The position numbers and the translations under genes are program-made. 64,000 nucleotides of DNA from Cladobotryum mycophilum (lineage: Eukaryota; Ascomycota; Sordariomycetes; Hypocreales; Hypocreaceae), in NCBI GenBank assembly GCA_036429605.1, contig JAVFKD010000002.1:3472001-3536000 (forward strand). Direction: 5' to 3'. Positions within the stretch are counted from its first letter, which is position 1, and each line of letters starts with the position of its first letter. The notes under the pieces are model-generated. The model made no database searches. It worked only from the letters and a program-made list of their open reading frames with translations, and was not told the origin of the DNA. Shown here one piece after another: positions 46,665-59,097 of the stretch.

Positions 46665-47208
46665 GGACTAGGGGTATCATACGATATCAAAGTTGGGATG
46701 GGAAACGTGGAAAGCATTTAAAACTATAAGGGCAGGAAGAATTACAACCATCCTTGATGCCAGTAGCTGTTTATAGAAAAGCATTACTTTATTGGGCAGC
46801 CCCAAACGAGTGCCTTTTAACATCACGCTCCACTACCGTAAAGTTCTTGTTTCTTTGTGCATATCGAATGTGTTATGTAAAATCAGGGGAGCCTGCAGTA
46901 AGATCTAGACCTGTAAAAGGTTTTTAAACACACATACCATACGCACTGGTATTGAGGGATCGCTTCACTTAGCCCCTCTACACAAAGGCCATACAAAACA
47001 TCGCAACACAGATTGCCTAGTCATGCCTGACCTTTAGGGACCGGCTGCCTACCATACTCCGACATAGCGGAAAGAATAAAAATGACGATTAATAACATTG
47101 TTCTCAGGGGTTAGAGTCTAGATCAAGATCGCTCACACAGCTGTACTGACAAGATCATTTGGCGAATCTAGTGCACATACCCCCTCTGCTTCTAAAGAAC
47201 CCCAATCT
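46665..47208. other. Convergent intergenic region
   Basis: 544 bases between the amidase and P450 stops. No gene. Confidence 0.5.
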
Positions 47209-49180
47209 CTACCCTACGGTCTTTTTCTCCTTCAGCACCAGAAATACATCTTCCCCCTTGTGAGGCAAGCTGGCCCCAGGGCTCGGCTTGGTAGAGTCCA
47301 TCCGAGGGAATCTGGCCGATTTACCGTCTCCTCCAACTGCCTTGCGCGTCATCTCAACGTCCAGACTCAACTCGAACCTCGTCACCATCGCGGCAATGGC
47401 ATACCCCATGGCGCGCTTGGCAAAGAAGCGACCGGGGCACAGGGTGTGGCCCCCTCCGAAAGGGCGATAGGATTTTGAAGAACTCAGCTTGGGTTCGTCA
47501 ACAAAGCGGGCTGGTGCTAGGGTGAGAGGATCTTCGCCCCAAACCGAGCGATTCTGATGGAGTTGACGGTAGGGAACCTAGGTACATGTTATCAGTCACC
47601 GCCGCTTGCAACGTCCAATACAGTCATTTGAGAATGAAAGCAGTAAAAGGAAATGTCATCAGTACCAGTATTTTACTCCCAGGTTGGAGCGTCTTGCCTC
47701 GGATGTGGGTGGGCGCGACGACATCACGAACAAGGGCGGTCGCGACTGTCAGGCGGAGAACCTCACTAAGAAGAGACTCTAGTAAGGGGCACTTCTCGAC
47801 CAGGTAAGATTCGTCTAGTTGGCGATCCTTGATTGCGGGAGTGACTTCAGCACGAATAGAGTCCAGAAGATACGGGTCGTAGACTAGATGAGCTATTGTC
47901 CAGAAGGCGACTTTATATATGTTTCCCAAGATACTGGGAGGGAAGTCAGGTTAGCTGTTTTGAGTCGTACAAAAGATGCGAAAAAGAAAGAAAAAAGAAA
48001 AAGAAAAAGGGGGGGGGAGATTACGCCCAGAAATGCAGCATGAAGATTTTTGCCATGTCTTTCTCGTCGACTCCCAAGTCTCGCATCATAGTTTCGATTG
48101 ACTTGACAAAGTCGTTGCAATCGCTCCGTTCGGCTGCCGGGATGGCAAGGTAGTCGACAAACGTGTTGATGATGGCGTTACGGGCTTGGACCATGTCTCC
48201 GCTGATGAACTCGGGCATCTGAAACATGTACTTCCAGTTTGTTCGCTCCCAAACCGCAAAGGAGTCCAGAAGCTTTGGATTCACCTCCCAGATCTTCTGG
48301 CCGAGGAATGCGGTCGTGGTTCCACGGAGAAAGAGATCTGTGCAGAGGCCAAGAAGCGAGACGGTCGCGCTGTCGGTTGATGCGCCAATGACAGAAGAAC
48401 TGCTTCTATTCACAATGGCCTGGAAGGACCTGTCAATACCCGGAATGGTCCTCTTGTGCAAGAGGTCATTGAAAAGCTCGCCCGGCTTGGTCTGGCGTCG
48501 ATGGTGTTCATTGATCATGATGCTGGGCGCTTGCGGGTGTGCCATGCCGATGTTGTGCTTCGAAGACTGGTCAAGGGTAAACATCTTTTCGAAGCCATCC
48601 TCGCTTACGCCGATCCACCTGTACATGTCCTTGATGACGTTTTGATAGGAGATGGTGGTGGTGTTGCGATATAGGCTGGCAACGTCTTCAGGGGCGGAAC
48701 AAATATAGAGGCGTGCACCAGCGATTGAGACGCTAAAGGGCATATTCGAGCCATTGAAGTGCTTCCTAGTTACTCAAATCAGTACAAGTTTACCCAAGGG
48801 ACCTGGCCCTGGTGTTCAATGCAGACCTTCCTTTGTCTATGGCTTCATTGTAGTCCTTGAAAAAGGAGTAAGCATGCCCTAATCATATATATATTAGCCA
48901 GGCACTCTCGTGTATGTTACCGGATCTCCATTGCAGCACCGAAAACTGTCCCCCATTAGCATTGTTAAACTGTCCAAAGACAAGGGCGTGCCGGAAGAAG
49001 CATACAAGGAATCCAGTAAGGCAACTCTTCGGGTGCCAGGGGGTTCATGAGCGGTACAATGGTAAATCGCCATAGTCTCCAGCAGAGCAAAGCCGTCCCG
49101 AAGGCCAGCAGAGGTAGGAAATTGAACAGTATCTCGCGCGTCGAGAGCTCGAGGGCGGCCTGAACCGAATCTGAGAGCAT
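47209..49180 (-). CDS. Cytochrome P450, CYP7/CYP8-like fungal type
   Basis: Membrane-bound haem-thiolate enzyme. Exons by hand: 49180-49006, 48878-48827, 48765-48025, 47933-47666, 47577-47209, giving 1605 nt and 534 aa. The N-terminal membrane anchor is at about residues 18-36 (ILFNFLPLLAFGTALLCW), then 'EELPYWIP'. The haem loop is 'FGGGHTLCPGRFF' with the Cys ligand; the ExxR of helix K is 'SLLSEVLRL' (E..R). The I helix reads 'NIYKVAFWTIAHLVYDP' in place of the usual AGxDT, as in CYP7/CYP8-type enzymes that have FW after the kink. A G9 run lies in one intron (48009-48017). The joint between exons 1 and 2 is the least certain, since relatives usually have one or two more residues at 'WIP..GHA'. 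Confidence 0.87.
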
Positions 49181-50066
49181 GGCTGCTAAGTGAGTAGTGG
49201 AGTTTCCCGCCTCGTAGCTATGGAATGGAAACCGTAGGGAATTTAGGTGAATTATCTCTATGTTTATTGACTTGCGATTTCTACTTGTACACCTAATTCT
49301 GCTTACCTTCTATGCAGTACTAATCACAGATCAGAACTTTGCAGGCCAGCACGTAGAGCCACGAGATACCGAGTAGGTTGGTGTGTGAGACTCCTTTCCG
49401 ATCAACTACCCTAATTTTCTGGTATTTAATTTAGCAAGTATTTACATAATGATTGAATAAGACATCTTCTTTTAAGTCTATATTAGACAAAAATACGTTC
49501 AATCTATATGAGCCCCACAGATATATCGGTTCATTTGGCGACCCCCACGTATGCAGTGGCAGTTAATTACCCCGTGGTGCCTAATCTTTTAGTAAGTACG
49601 GGCTCTATTATTTGTAATGCTTCATGCATATCTTGAGTATACATTAATAGCTCTCTAACAATTCGGGCACTTTGCATCTATTTATAACATAGCAATTCTA
49701 TGGTAGTCTCCGCAGAATGCATACAGCTTACTGCTACACAAATGTAACCAAAGCGGCTTACAGATGCCTATCACCGGCATGCCCCTCGCAACAGATGGAT
49801 GACTTGGCTAGGTATTCCTGTCGGTGAACGACGTGCTGCAAGTGCTAGGGTGCCTGCCCTGGGCTGGCTGCCAACCCTCGCCGCAATGCGAGAATGAATA
49901 CTTGTTTCTGAGTCTGGGTATCACCAGATCATAATCAGTCATGCTTCCCTGAGATCGCCGGAACAATTGAAGACGCAAAAGCTTTTATTCATGGTAGAAA
50001 TAAATGTACAATATCCATGGCGACCCTACGGGAAAGAAGGTATCGGCCCCCAACAGGTCTTCGTTT
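49181..50066. other. A/T-rich intergenic region
   Basis: About 890 bases, A/T-rich between 49420 and 49760. No ORF of note; looks like decayed sequence. Confidence 0.45.
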
Positions 50067-51524
50067 CTATCTAACCCGAATCTCCCGACGTACATGAATC
50101 TCTTTCCGACAGGTACTAGGTCTGAGCTCCTCGGTACTGGCAACTCCCATCTCAATATCGGTATCAGGATGATCACCCGTCGCCGAGCTAACATGTGTGT
50201 TCTTCCTGTCCCACGATGCGTCGAGGGACTCCCTCGCACTGCCCTGCCTGCTAGACCGGAGTAGACTTCGCAGCATGCTGAGTACGTTGCCTCCTGAGCT
50301 GCTCGAGGCGCTGCTGGCCCTTTTCTTGAAGAATCCGGCAGCCGACGGCATGCAGGCGCAGGTGATTCCGACGCACATCTCCACGAGAGCCATGAGGAGG
50401 ACGGGGTATATCCAAAACGTGTAGTCGTTCAGGCGACTGTTCAGCTTGTGCTTGAAGTAAATGCTAAGCGAAGAGGCGATGCATGCTCTGGCCATCAACA
50501 TTAGAATGCAAACCCTAGACACATGCAAGGGGTATATGACACGTACATCAAACCGGTGGCAAAGACGGCCATGACACCAATTTTCTTGCGGGCGCTGAGA
50601 CGCACCTTCATCACCGCGATGAGCGGAAGTATGAAGATGTAGGTATCCAAGAAGAGGCTTCCGGAAGCAATGGGTATGGTCATGTTGAAGCTCTTGCTGT
50701 AGCGCGTGTTCATGAAACCCTCCTGCCATGTCTGCCCCGGGTTTGGGGCTTGATAGTAGATGCTCGCGATGATGATGGCCGTGTAGAACCCCCAGTTCAG
50801 GAACAGACCGATGTAGACGCTGATACGGAGCCAAATAAGAGGACCGAAGATCTGAAGATACATGAGGAAGAAGGATGTCTTGGCGAGCGCCCACACGAGC
50901 CCCGTCGGCCAGTTGGTGAAGAAGCTAGCCTAGTATCCCTCAGGTCAGTTTCAGCCTTGGGTGAATCTGTCGCGTTAGGACCCTTACAATTAGAAAGTTG
51001 TCGCTGAGAGTATGAGCAACGGATATGTCCCACATATGCGTGCCAAATTTCGCTGCCGTGACAGCTATGCATTATTAGCACAGTATGGTAAAGGGGGTGA
51101 GAAAAAACATACCGTGGATACATATTCCATAGTACCACAGAGTTCCGATCTAGAAGTGATGGCTGTTTAGCCCATTTTGAACCCATGAATCGAGAGAATC
51201 ATTATGCAAAGTACTGACAATGGCTGCCAGAGTGGTCCCTGATTTGCAATCGTCTGTCAGTAAAGCGCTCGAGCCCAAGATATTTCCCCCGTCATAAAAC
51301 ATGAACTTACAGTCATCAGGGGTCACCTTGCGCTGGACCATGACCTTGACGTAGAATCTGATGCCGGCAAAGACCAACATGACGATCAGGAGCACGGTGC
51401 CGACCGCGATAAGAACCGGCGCACTAGAGGGAGGGTCGACAAAGTTGGGTACGACGCCGGGGGGTGGATTAGACGCGGGGATCTGGGTTAATGGCCCTGG
51501 TGTTGGGGAAGATGGACTCGCCAT
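50067..51524 (-). CDS. Rhodopsin-fold integral membrane protein (PTH11-like receptor family)
   Basis: Seven-transmembrane fungal 'rhodopsin domain' protein, a family that includes candidate GPCRs. Exons by hand: 51524-51311, 51238-51219, 51149-51113, 51052-50988, 50929-50547, 50487-50067, exactly 1140 nt and 379 aa, with all introns 58-72 nt. Helices are visible as 'VLIAVGTVLLIVMLVFAGIR' (TM1), 'TLWYYGICIH', 'FGTHMWDIS...TLSDNFLI', 'KTSFFLMYLQIFG', 'YIGLFLNWGFYTAIIIASIY', 'LFLDTYIFILPLIAVMKV' and 'YPVLLMALVEMCVGITCACM'. The pattern 'KxxFFLMYLQIFGP' and 'P.....KK.GV..VF..GL.A' is typical of the family. The C-terminal tail is cytoplasmic and Ser-rich. Two very short exons make it easy to miss automatically. 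It contains an intact run of six G (51449-51454). Confidence 0.9.
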
Positions 51525-52643
51525 GGCTTCGGTACGATCAGTGAAGCTGCACTCTGGTCGGCTTGGAATGGAAACCCGTGAAGAATCAGTGCCGGTGTTG
51601 AGGATGAAGTGCAACGGACCTGGTGAGCCCTCCAGATGCCCTTATCTTACATGGCACTCAGGCGATGGCCAAGGGACTCGAGAACATGATGGCTGGGGCC
51701 CATGGTTGATGGGATACTCGGCCAATCTGTACACCAAGGTCGACAAGCACCAGTCACCCACCACGCAGGCCTCATCTCGGAGGATTACTGCGTCTGTACT
51801 GCCTATAGAATACTACCAAGAACTCCTTTCGACGCGGCACTACTGCGAGTTGATTGCACTCTGCATCTTTTTTAGATCCTCCAATCGTTATCGCCCGCTG
51901 AATTTGCCCTGTAGGATTGGGACGTAGGCTCGATGGGGTATTAATATGTAGATGTGTTACGCAGGCAGTGCATTATGTGCTTGAAACTGGTTGGCTGCTC
52001 TGAAAAGGAAGATAATATATATTAATTGTTTTTGTCGTATCCATGGATACTACATTTCTCTTGGCTGTGTGCCTGAACAGTGGCAGTGGGAGACGGGACG
52101 GTAGCCGGTCGGAAGATGGCAACGGGTCAGGGTTCTCCAGCCAGGACTTGCCGGATCGGGTCGAAGGATTCTGTTGGAAAGTGCAAGTCTGCTAGCCTGT
52201 TTACAACTTAGTTTTAAATATAAATTAAGTTACATTATTTACAAAACTCACTAAAGCTACAGGTGATAGAAACCATTGTATTTTGGTACTTCAAGATAAC
52301 ATACCATTACGTAGCCGTAGACATTTAAAGCCTTATTGTTTTCATCATACTCTTCAGTATTACTAATGGTAAAGTGAGGTGGGGGTGGGGAGGCCACTTT
52401 GGCTCCTTTGTGGACTGTGCAGCGAACAATGAACAGCCAACAACCAACACCTCCTCCTCCTCACATTTAAGGAATAGAGTCATCGAGGGCCCTCTCCTCA
52501 CTTTGTCACTCATTACTCTCAAATTGAACGGCATTCTGAGTATTGAGATAACTTCCCAATTAACCCCCAGATAATATCTCCTTTTCCATCTCCCCTCCCC
52601 CTATTCACTATCCTAAAGCCTTTCCGCCTGCACCTTCATCATC
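51525..52643. other. Divergent promoter region receptor / SDR
   Basis: 1.1 kb, A/T-rich near 52200-52260, with T-rich 5'UTR-like sequence before 52644. No gene supported; the ORF on the plus strand at 51361-51927 mirrors the receptor exon and then runs on without similarity. Confidence 0.45.
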
Positions 52644-53547
52644 ATGTCGAAGCAAACAGTCTTGATTACGGGCTGTAGTGATGGAGGCATTGGCTCCGCC
52701 CTGGCCGTTGTCCTCCAGCAGCGTGGATTCCATGTGTTTGCTACCGCTCGCGATCTCTCCAAGATGAGCAGCCTCAGCGGTCTGTCTGATGTGACGCTCC
52801 TGGCCCTCGATGTCGTCAAGTCGGCAGATATCAAGGCTGCCGTTGATGCCGTCTCCGAGAAGACAGGCGGCACTCTGGACTACCTTATTAGCAACGCAGG
52901 ACGCAACCACTTTATGCCCATCCTTGACGAAGACTTGGATGCGGTCAGGAATCTCTTTGAGATCAACGTCTTGGGCCCAATCGCTATAACCCATGCCTTT
53001 ACTCCTCTGCTTATCAAGTCCAAGGGAATGGTTGTCTACATCACCTCCATCTCTGGATACCTCAACATCCCGTATATGGGTAGGTGCCTTTCTTTTGTCT
53101 TTACGAGTCCCCCGAATTGTATTGACGCGAAGCTTTAAAGGAACGTATTCGGCATCCAAGCGGGCCTTGGAGGTTGTAGCGGATACTCTCCGCCTTGAAT
53201 TGGCTCCCTTCAATGTCGATGTGCTGGAAGTTGTTACGGGCGGGGTCAAATCACAGGGCCAGACATATTTTGGCGATCTCAAGCTCCCGTCACAGTCGCT
53301 CTACAAGAGTATTGAGCCCATAGTTGTTAGTCGGGCCCAGGGCAAGGATGGAATGCCCAGGATGGACACAATCGAATACGCTACATCGGTCGTGGATGAG
53401 ATGGCCAAGCGCACCACAGGCCGATTCTGGTGCGGCGTGCATGCTGATCAGATCAAGGCGAGCACAACGTCGACGGTAGTGCCACAGTCTGCTATGGACG
53501 CTGGAGCAGTCATTGGAACTGGGCTTGATACTTTACCGTCGAAATAA
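52644..53547 (+). CDS. Short-chain dehydrogenase/reductase (Ayr1-like)
   Basis: NAD(P)H-dependent oxidoreductase with Rossmann fold. Exons 52644-53079 and 53141-53547, 61-nt intron (GTAGGT...TTAAAG), 280 aa. Cofactor motif 'TGCSDGGIG' (residues 9-17), 'NAGRN' (strand 4), Ser in 'YITSISGY', and catalytic Tyr148/Lys152 in 'YSASK'. The 'GCSDGGIGSALA' start and long C-terminus resemble fungal 1-acyl-dihydroxyacetone-phosphate reductase-type SDRs, but in this setting the substrate might be a secondary metabolite. It lies in the same direction as the downstream P450 and FAD oxidase. Confidence 0.92.
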
Positions 53548-54947
53548 TGCCACGATGCTAGGAGGCATATGGCGAATAGAGGAATAGCAGGCAGAATTGT
53601 TCCCGTCTTTCCATACAATGACGACTACTGAGCAAACTGCGATTGACCACGCATGCCCTAGTGATACTATGGATGCTTTGTCTGCATTTTTATCCCCATC
53701 TATACGCACAAATTGTTCAACTTTACACGGGAATCGTGTGCAGGGGGTAAGGAACCTACGCATGATGGGGCAATTCCATACGGCTCGCAAACTAAGTGAA
53801 GTTCCACCATACGCATATACTAATTGATGATATGCCTAGAGCTAGAGCCCACCGAACTCCTCTTCCGATTCATCGCGGATGGGCGGCCCACGCGACCATG
53901 TAAACTCTGACCAGGATTCGTTTACATAACAACGCCATGGGCTCCATAGTAAAGCCCAATGGGTCACGTAATCAATTTATTTTTTAATTAATGCGCTCAA
54001 CGAGGCTCAGACCGACTGCTCCACGGAGAGGGGTTCTCATGCATGCCAGGGTCGTAGGTGTGACGAAATGGGTGTTGTGATTGGTACGAGGGCTGATGTT
54101 GGTCCTGACATTCCTGGCGATAGATGAGCCGATGCCCCATGGGTTGGTTAAGTCGGGCCACAGGGATTTCGGTAATAAGTAGGATGTCTATAACTTTTAT
54201 TTCCAAACAAACTAGGCGACTTTGGGCATTGTGCGTGGGTACATAACTTCTTCCTTTTGAGGTTTGGGGGGCCATGTCGTGGGACAGAGAGACCGCCGAT
54301 CACCACAAACAAATCCTCAAGGCCAACAGGTGATACTGCCCCCTCCCCACGTGAGGGCTAATTTACACCCCTGCATAACAGAGTACAGGGCTCGTGTGAT
54401 ATCTGATAACCTTGGAGAATTATGGAGCATACGTCCAGTATAAGCCTGCCGGTGAGAGTATGGTGTGATTGGCTCTGAGGTAGGCAGTTTGAATACTAAT
54501 ATACTGTTACAACGGATCTTAATTACCTATGTATAGTAAGAAACTTTTACTAGAACTTATATTTAGAGGTAAAGTTTGTAATCCGGCCTCATTTATTATG
54601 TAACCTGGAACAGATCCGCTCGACACGAGATGTATGACGTAGGCTAGGACAACGGGGCGTAAGGCGCTCAGCATGAAGGCACCCGTCAATGTCATCCATT
54701 TGCCTATCTGCCATTTCTGTATCCTAGGTTGGCAAGGTGGCTATATGGCAGCTTAACGGCCAATGGCTCACACTATGCCAGTTAGTTGGATGACACTTGA
54801 CAATGTATAAACGCCATTATCGTGCTTCTCGCCATGCCGAGCTTTCGACGCCCTTCATCGTAAGAGTAGAAATCAACAAATCTTTCCCATTTTAACGATA
54901 GTTTGTATTCTCGCGCTTCCATCCCGGCCAAACCTACGTCTCTAGCC
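53548..54947. other. Intergenic SDR to P450
   Basis: 1.4 kb without a recognisable gene. The minus-strand ORF at 53997-54275 has no known domain. Confidence 0.45.
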
Positions 54948-56948
54948 ATGTCCCTCGTGGATTTCACGCATGTAGTCCACGATGAGAGACTGCACCTGGG
55001 GCTGTTCCTGCTCGTCGCTGCGGTGCATCTGTATAATGAGATCATACCATTTCATGTGAGTGCCGAAGCTCGCGTTCCCAATGCCAGTTGTCTAATCTCG
55101 TAAAATAGAATTTTGTATGTCTAGTATACAGAAAATGCTCATCTTTCCTCTCCAAGGTGATATCGGTATTTCATGACTATGTAAGTACTTTCCATCCTCA
55201 TGCTTTCTACACACAAGCAGTTCAACACCAACATAACATTGTTAAGCGATCTGGAAAATACTACAAGCCATGGAAACCAGCAAACCCCATCATCATCGTG
55301 TCGACAAAGCAGCAGATTGCAGAACTTGGCGAAGCGACAAATCTATCCCAGCGAGCTGTGTATGCCGATGTGAGCTGCCCCCCTTTTCTTTTTCTCTCAT
55401 CGATGCCGTCTTGGTCAAACTAATCGTGTCTAGATGTTTGGCTTCAAGCACACCATGAACAACCTTGAGCACAACACCAGCGACCACAAAGTAATCAGGA
55501 CACGGCTATACGGTCGCCTTCTTCAAGTCAATGGACCCGGCCATCTCACTGCTCTCTACCCGCAGCTCGTCGCCTTGCTGGACAGCAGTTTGAGCCGAGA
55601 GCTTGCCAATGCTCCTGTTTTGAAAGGTTTGTACCGCGAAATTTTGGATACGATTCACGCCAATTCGATAATAACACCTAAGGATAGAGGGTGTTTCCTT
55701 GCCTGCCGCGCAGACAGTCCGCCGGTTAGCCTCGAGGCTCATGAGCCTGATGTTCTTTGGTAAAAGCTTGTGTAGGTGATGATTCATACGCAATTTATTG
55801 CCTCTTACTCCAGTTCAGCTGACTGTCCAGGTAGCTTCGAATGAGGCATTCTCCAACGCACTCTTGCGTTATCCTCAGGACATGGTCAAGTGCATGGCTG
55901 CGTTCCAAATAACCCCCTCTTTCATGTCACCGTATGTCTGCAGCCACGCCCCAAACCCCTATTTCCTTTGTGAACTCGACGGCTCATAGCTCAATTCTTT
56001 TTTTCGGTAGTATTGTACATGCGATCCTTACAAAGCGTGGTGAGGCCATGAATCTGATCCAGAGCCGACTGGTCGAATGCATGGGTCCCGGTCGCTCTAC
56101 ATGGGAGGAGTCGGACAATACCAAGCATGTACGTGTCGTCGCCCTCCCTCGGATATTTGAGAAGCACGCCAAGCGCTAAAACTCATGCTTTTGTAGCTCA
56201 CTATCATGCATAACATGACTGAGTTGACAGAGACCAGTGACTACTGGAATGCGGAGCTCTTATCACAGTCTCTGCTGGGGATCTGGTTTGCCGCCGCTCA
56301 TCAGCCGTGGATGAATTTGCACTTTATCGTCTTAGAGCTATGCGCACGACTGGAGTGGCAAGCCACGCTTCGTCAAGAAATACACCAGCATGCCCCGCTG
56401 GACTATAAATGTTTGGAGCAGCTGCCCCTTTTGGACAGCTTCATCAAGGAAACTGTGAGGTTGAAGCCTCTGGATACACGTATGAGCACCCCCCTTTTTC
56501 TTAATGTCGAGTGGGCAAGAATAGGGGCTAACCTGTCAATATTTTTGTAGTTGCAATCCGCAGGAAGGCGTTGGGGCCTTATATTTTCGCCCACGACTCT
56601 GTATTTGTACCCTCAGGCGCAACGGTCTGCGTATCAGCGTACGATCTCATGCACGACGCAAGGACGTATGCGGAGCCAGACTCCCTCGACCCTACTCGAC
56701 ATCTGCCCAAAGATGGCAAAGACCAGCGGAAGTTTACAGATGTGTCCGAGACGTTTCCAGTCTGGGGCTACGGGTCTCTCGCATGTCCCGGTCGGCTTCA
56801 TGCCTCACTAGTGATAAAGATGGTGATATCGAAGCTGCTTCTGGGGTATTATATAAGGTTGGAAGACCCAGAGGCCCGGACAAGGTGGTCTTGGGAAACG
56901 TTCACGATGCCGTATGAGACGACACGAATTGTCCTGAAGGGGCGCTGA
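54948..56948 (+). CDS. Cytochrome P450, fungal multi-intron type
   Basis: Resembles the fungal ent-kaurene-oxidase-like P450s. The C-terminal exons are firm, with introns 55370-55433, 55627-55687, 55760-55813, 55932-56010, 56129-56196 and 56480-56550. Key segments: N-terminal membrane anchor (HLGLFLLVAAVHLY), 'KYYKPWKPANPIIIVSTKQQ', 'YADMFGFKHTMNN', 'RYPQDMVKCMAAFQITPSF', I helix around 'SLLGIWFAAAHQPWMNLHF' (atypical, no acid-alcohol pair), ExxR in 'FIKETVRL', and haem loop 'FPVWGYGSLACPGRLHA' with Cys. The region 55056-55230 contains one or two more introns that I could not fix. The start may instead be 54903. All catalytic elements I checked are present, so it is probably functional. Confidence 0.82.
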
Positions 56949-57493
56949 TGGGAGGCGCGAAGAGGACTGGATGAGGATGAGACGCTCTACAAGATAGTTG
57001 GCTAGCTTCCACCATTCGCCTTGACGATCAATCCAATTTCCAACCAGTCTTTGAAGTTCCGATGGGGCTGTTTCTCAATCATCTGTCACTGTTATCGGCA
57101 AGCCTCAAAGTTGTACGACAGAGTAATACTTGACCTGATGTTCTAAACATAGCTACCTCGTAAGTCAGATTAGGACACAAAACAGACTCAACTTCCTCAC
57201 TCCGTCGTGTTGTAGGATTCTGAATTAATTAACACAATACACCTAATTAATTAATTAAATAAGAAAATATTACATAATAAATAATATTTATTTATATTTA
57301 TTTAAAGGGGTAGTTTAGAAAAAGAGAATCCATATTCCTGAAGGAGCATTTAATTCTGTTACCAAGTACATAAACTAGTATTATCTTCTTGTATTATGCA
57401 TACAGAACCGTTCGCCTCTCATCCTTGAGCAATCGAGTTTACTTCATCTCTAGCAATCTCAGTAAAGCATAGACTGTTGCGCATATTCTTACA
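56949..57493. other. A/T-rich intergenic region
   Basis: 545 bases with a very A/T-rich block at 57225-57310 (TAATTAAT repeats). No gene; promoter of the FAD oxidase. Confidence 0.5.
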
Positions 57494-59097
57494 ATGCCGA
57501 CGTCCCTTCATTCTCTTCTATTTTCTACAGTTTTCCTAGCACTCTTACCTTTCGTGCTAGCTACCAGCGCCTACTATGACATATCTACACTACTCTCCGG
57601 GGGTGTATTCCTCCCCGATTCTTCGGCATACAAGGCCTCCATCTCTTCCTACTTCTTCCTCAACGCGCGCGAAAGCCCAGCCTGCATTGTCGCGCCGACT
57701 ACGGCAGAGGACGTTGCCAGAGTCGTCAAAAGACTGAGTTCGTGCGGGAAGCAACAGGTCGCCGTGAGGAGCGGCGGGCATTCTCCAAACCAGGGGTTTG
57801 CGAATACAGATTCCGGGGTCACCTTGGATCTACGAGGCCTAAACAAGATTACGCTGCATGAGCCTGCCGCCGATGTAGTTTCTGTCGGCACAGGTGCGCT
57901 CTGGAGGCACGTGTATGCCGTCCTGGACCCCCTGAATCGCAGTGTGGTGGGAGCCCGCGTGGCCTCGGTAGGAGTAGGCGGCTTCTTAACCGGAGGTAGA
58001 CCACCCCCAATCCATCTTACTCGCTTCTTCGTCGTATTTACTTTTCACAGGCGGTCTGTCGTTCTTCTCCCCGAGATACGGGTTCGGTTGCGACAGCGTT
58101 CTGAATATGCAGGTCGTACTCGCAAACGGCAGCATCGTCAACGCCAACGCCACCTCCAACCCCGACCTCTTTCGCGCCCTGAAAGGCGGCCAGAGTAACT
58201 TTGGCATCGTCACCCGCTTCGATCTCGTCACCTACCCGCAGCCTGAGTACTGGGGCGGCGCGATCCAGTACCCGGGTTCTGCCAACGAGGCGCAGCTATC
58301 TGCCTTTGAGTCGTTCAAGACGGCTCCGTACGACGGCTTTGCGGAAATCGAGCAGACTTATGTCTACTTTGGTGCCCTTGAGACGTTCTCAAGCACCAAC
58401 AACATGTTCTATACCAAGCCAGTTGTGAATGCGAGTGCGCTGCGTTATTTCTCGGATATACGACCGCAGATGGCAAATACGATGCGCATCTCCAATACCT
58501 CTAACTTTGCTAAAGAGATTGAAAAGTTCCAACCCACCGACCAATTGTATGTCTGTCGTTGAAGTTTCTACTTGTCCACCTCCTTATCCGTCCTTGCTGA
58601 AAATACTAATGAGGGTCAGTGCAATTTACTCCACGTTGAGCTTTCCCATGTCTACAGGTGCATTACGCAAAGTCCACTCGCAATGGAAAGATGCAACGTC
58701 TTCCATCGCCTCTTTGGTGCCCAACATAACAAGCGTCTTGACGTTGCAAGACATTCCTCCACCACCAACCGCAGACGCACCGCAGAACTCGCTCCCGTTC
58801 ACACCAGATTCCACTCCTCACAAAGATGATGTCCTGGTGCTGTTCTCATTGTATTGGTCCGATAAGGCAAATTCTGCATTCATCGAGTCCGTGGTCAAAG
58901 ATTTGACCGTTTCGATTCAGCAGTTGGTTGGCGACGAAGTCAACTTCAAGTATTTGAACTATGCCGCTGCGTGGCAGCATCCGATTCGCAGCTATGGGAA
59001 AGCGACGCAAGAGGAACTGGTTCGGGTTGCAAGGAGATACGATCCAAATAGCTTTTACCAAAAGGTTGTAAGCGGTGGTTTCAAGTTGAGGATGTAA
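57494..59097 (+). CDS. Secreted FAD-linked oxidase (berberine-bridge/6-hydroxynicotine-oxidase type)
   Basis: Flavin oxidase with PCMH-type FAD domain. Exons 57494-57995, 58051-58546, 58620-59097; introns 55 and 73 nt; 1476 nt, 491 aa. Signal peptide about residues 1-24 (SLLFSTVFLALLPFVLATSA). FAD domain: 'CIVAPTTAEDVARVV', then 'VRSGGHSPNQGF' with the His that normally carries the flavin, 'LRGLNKITL', 'GVGGFLTGGGLSFFSPRYGF', and 'NPDLFRALKGGQSNFGIVTR'. The C-terminal substrate domain ends with 'YLNYAAAWQHPI..YG' and 'RYDPNSFYQ', the BBE block. Such enzymes are frequent tailoring oxidases in fungal metabolite clusters. Confidence 0.95.

Noticed and set aside
49420..49760. A/T-rich block as a RIP-mutated transposon
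   Set aside because: No transposase remnant or repeat partner is visible in the window; A/T richness alone is not enough.
57225..57310. TAATTAAT-rich block as a replication origin
   Set aside because: Fungal origins outside yeasts have no usable consensus; this may be only low-complexity promoter DNA.
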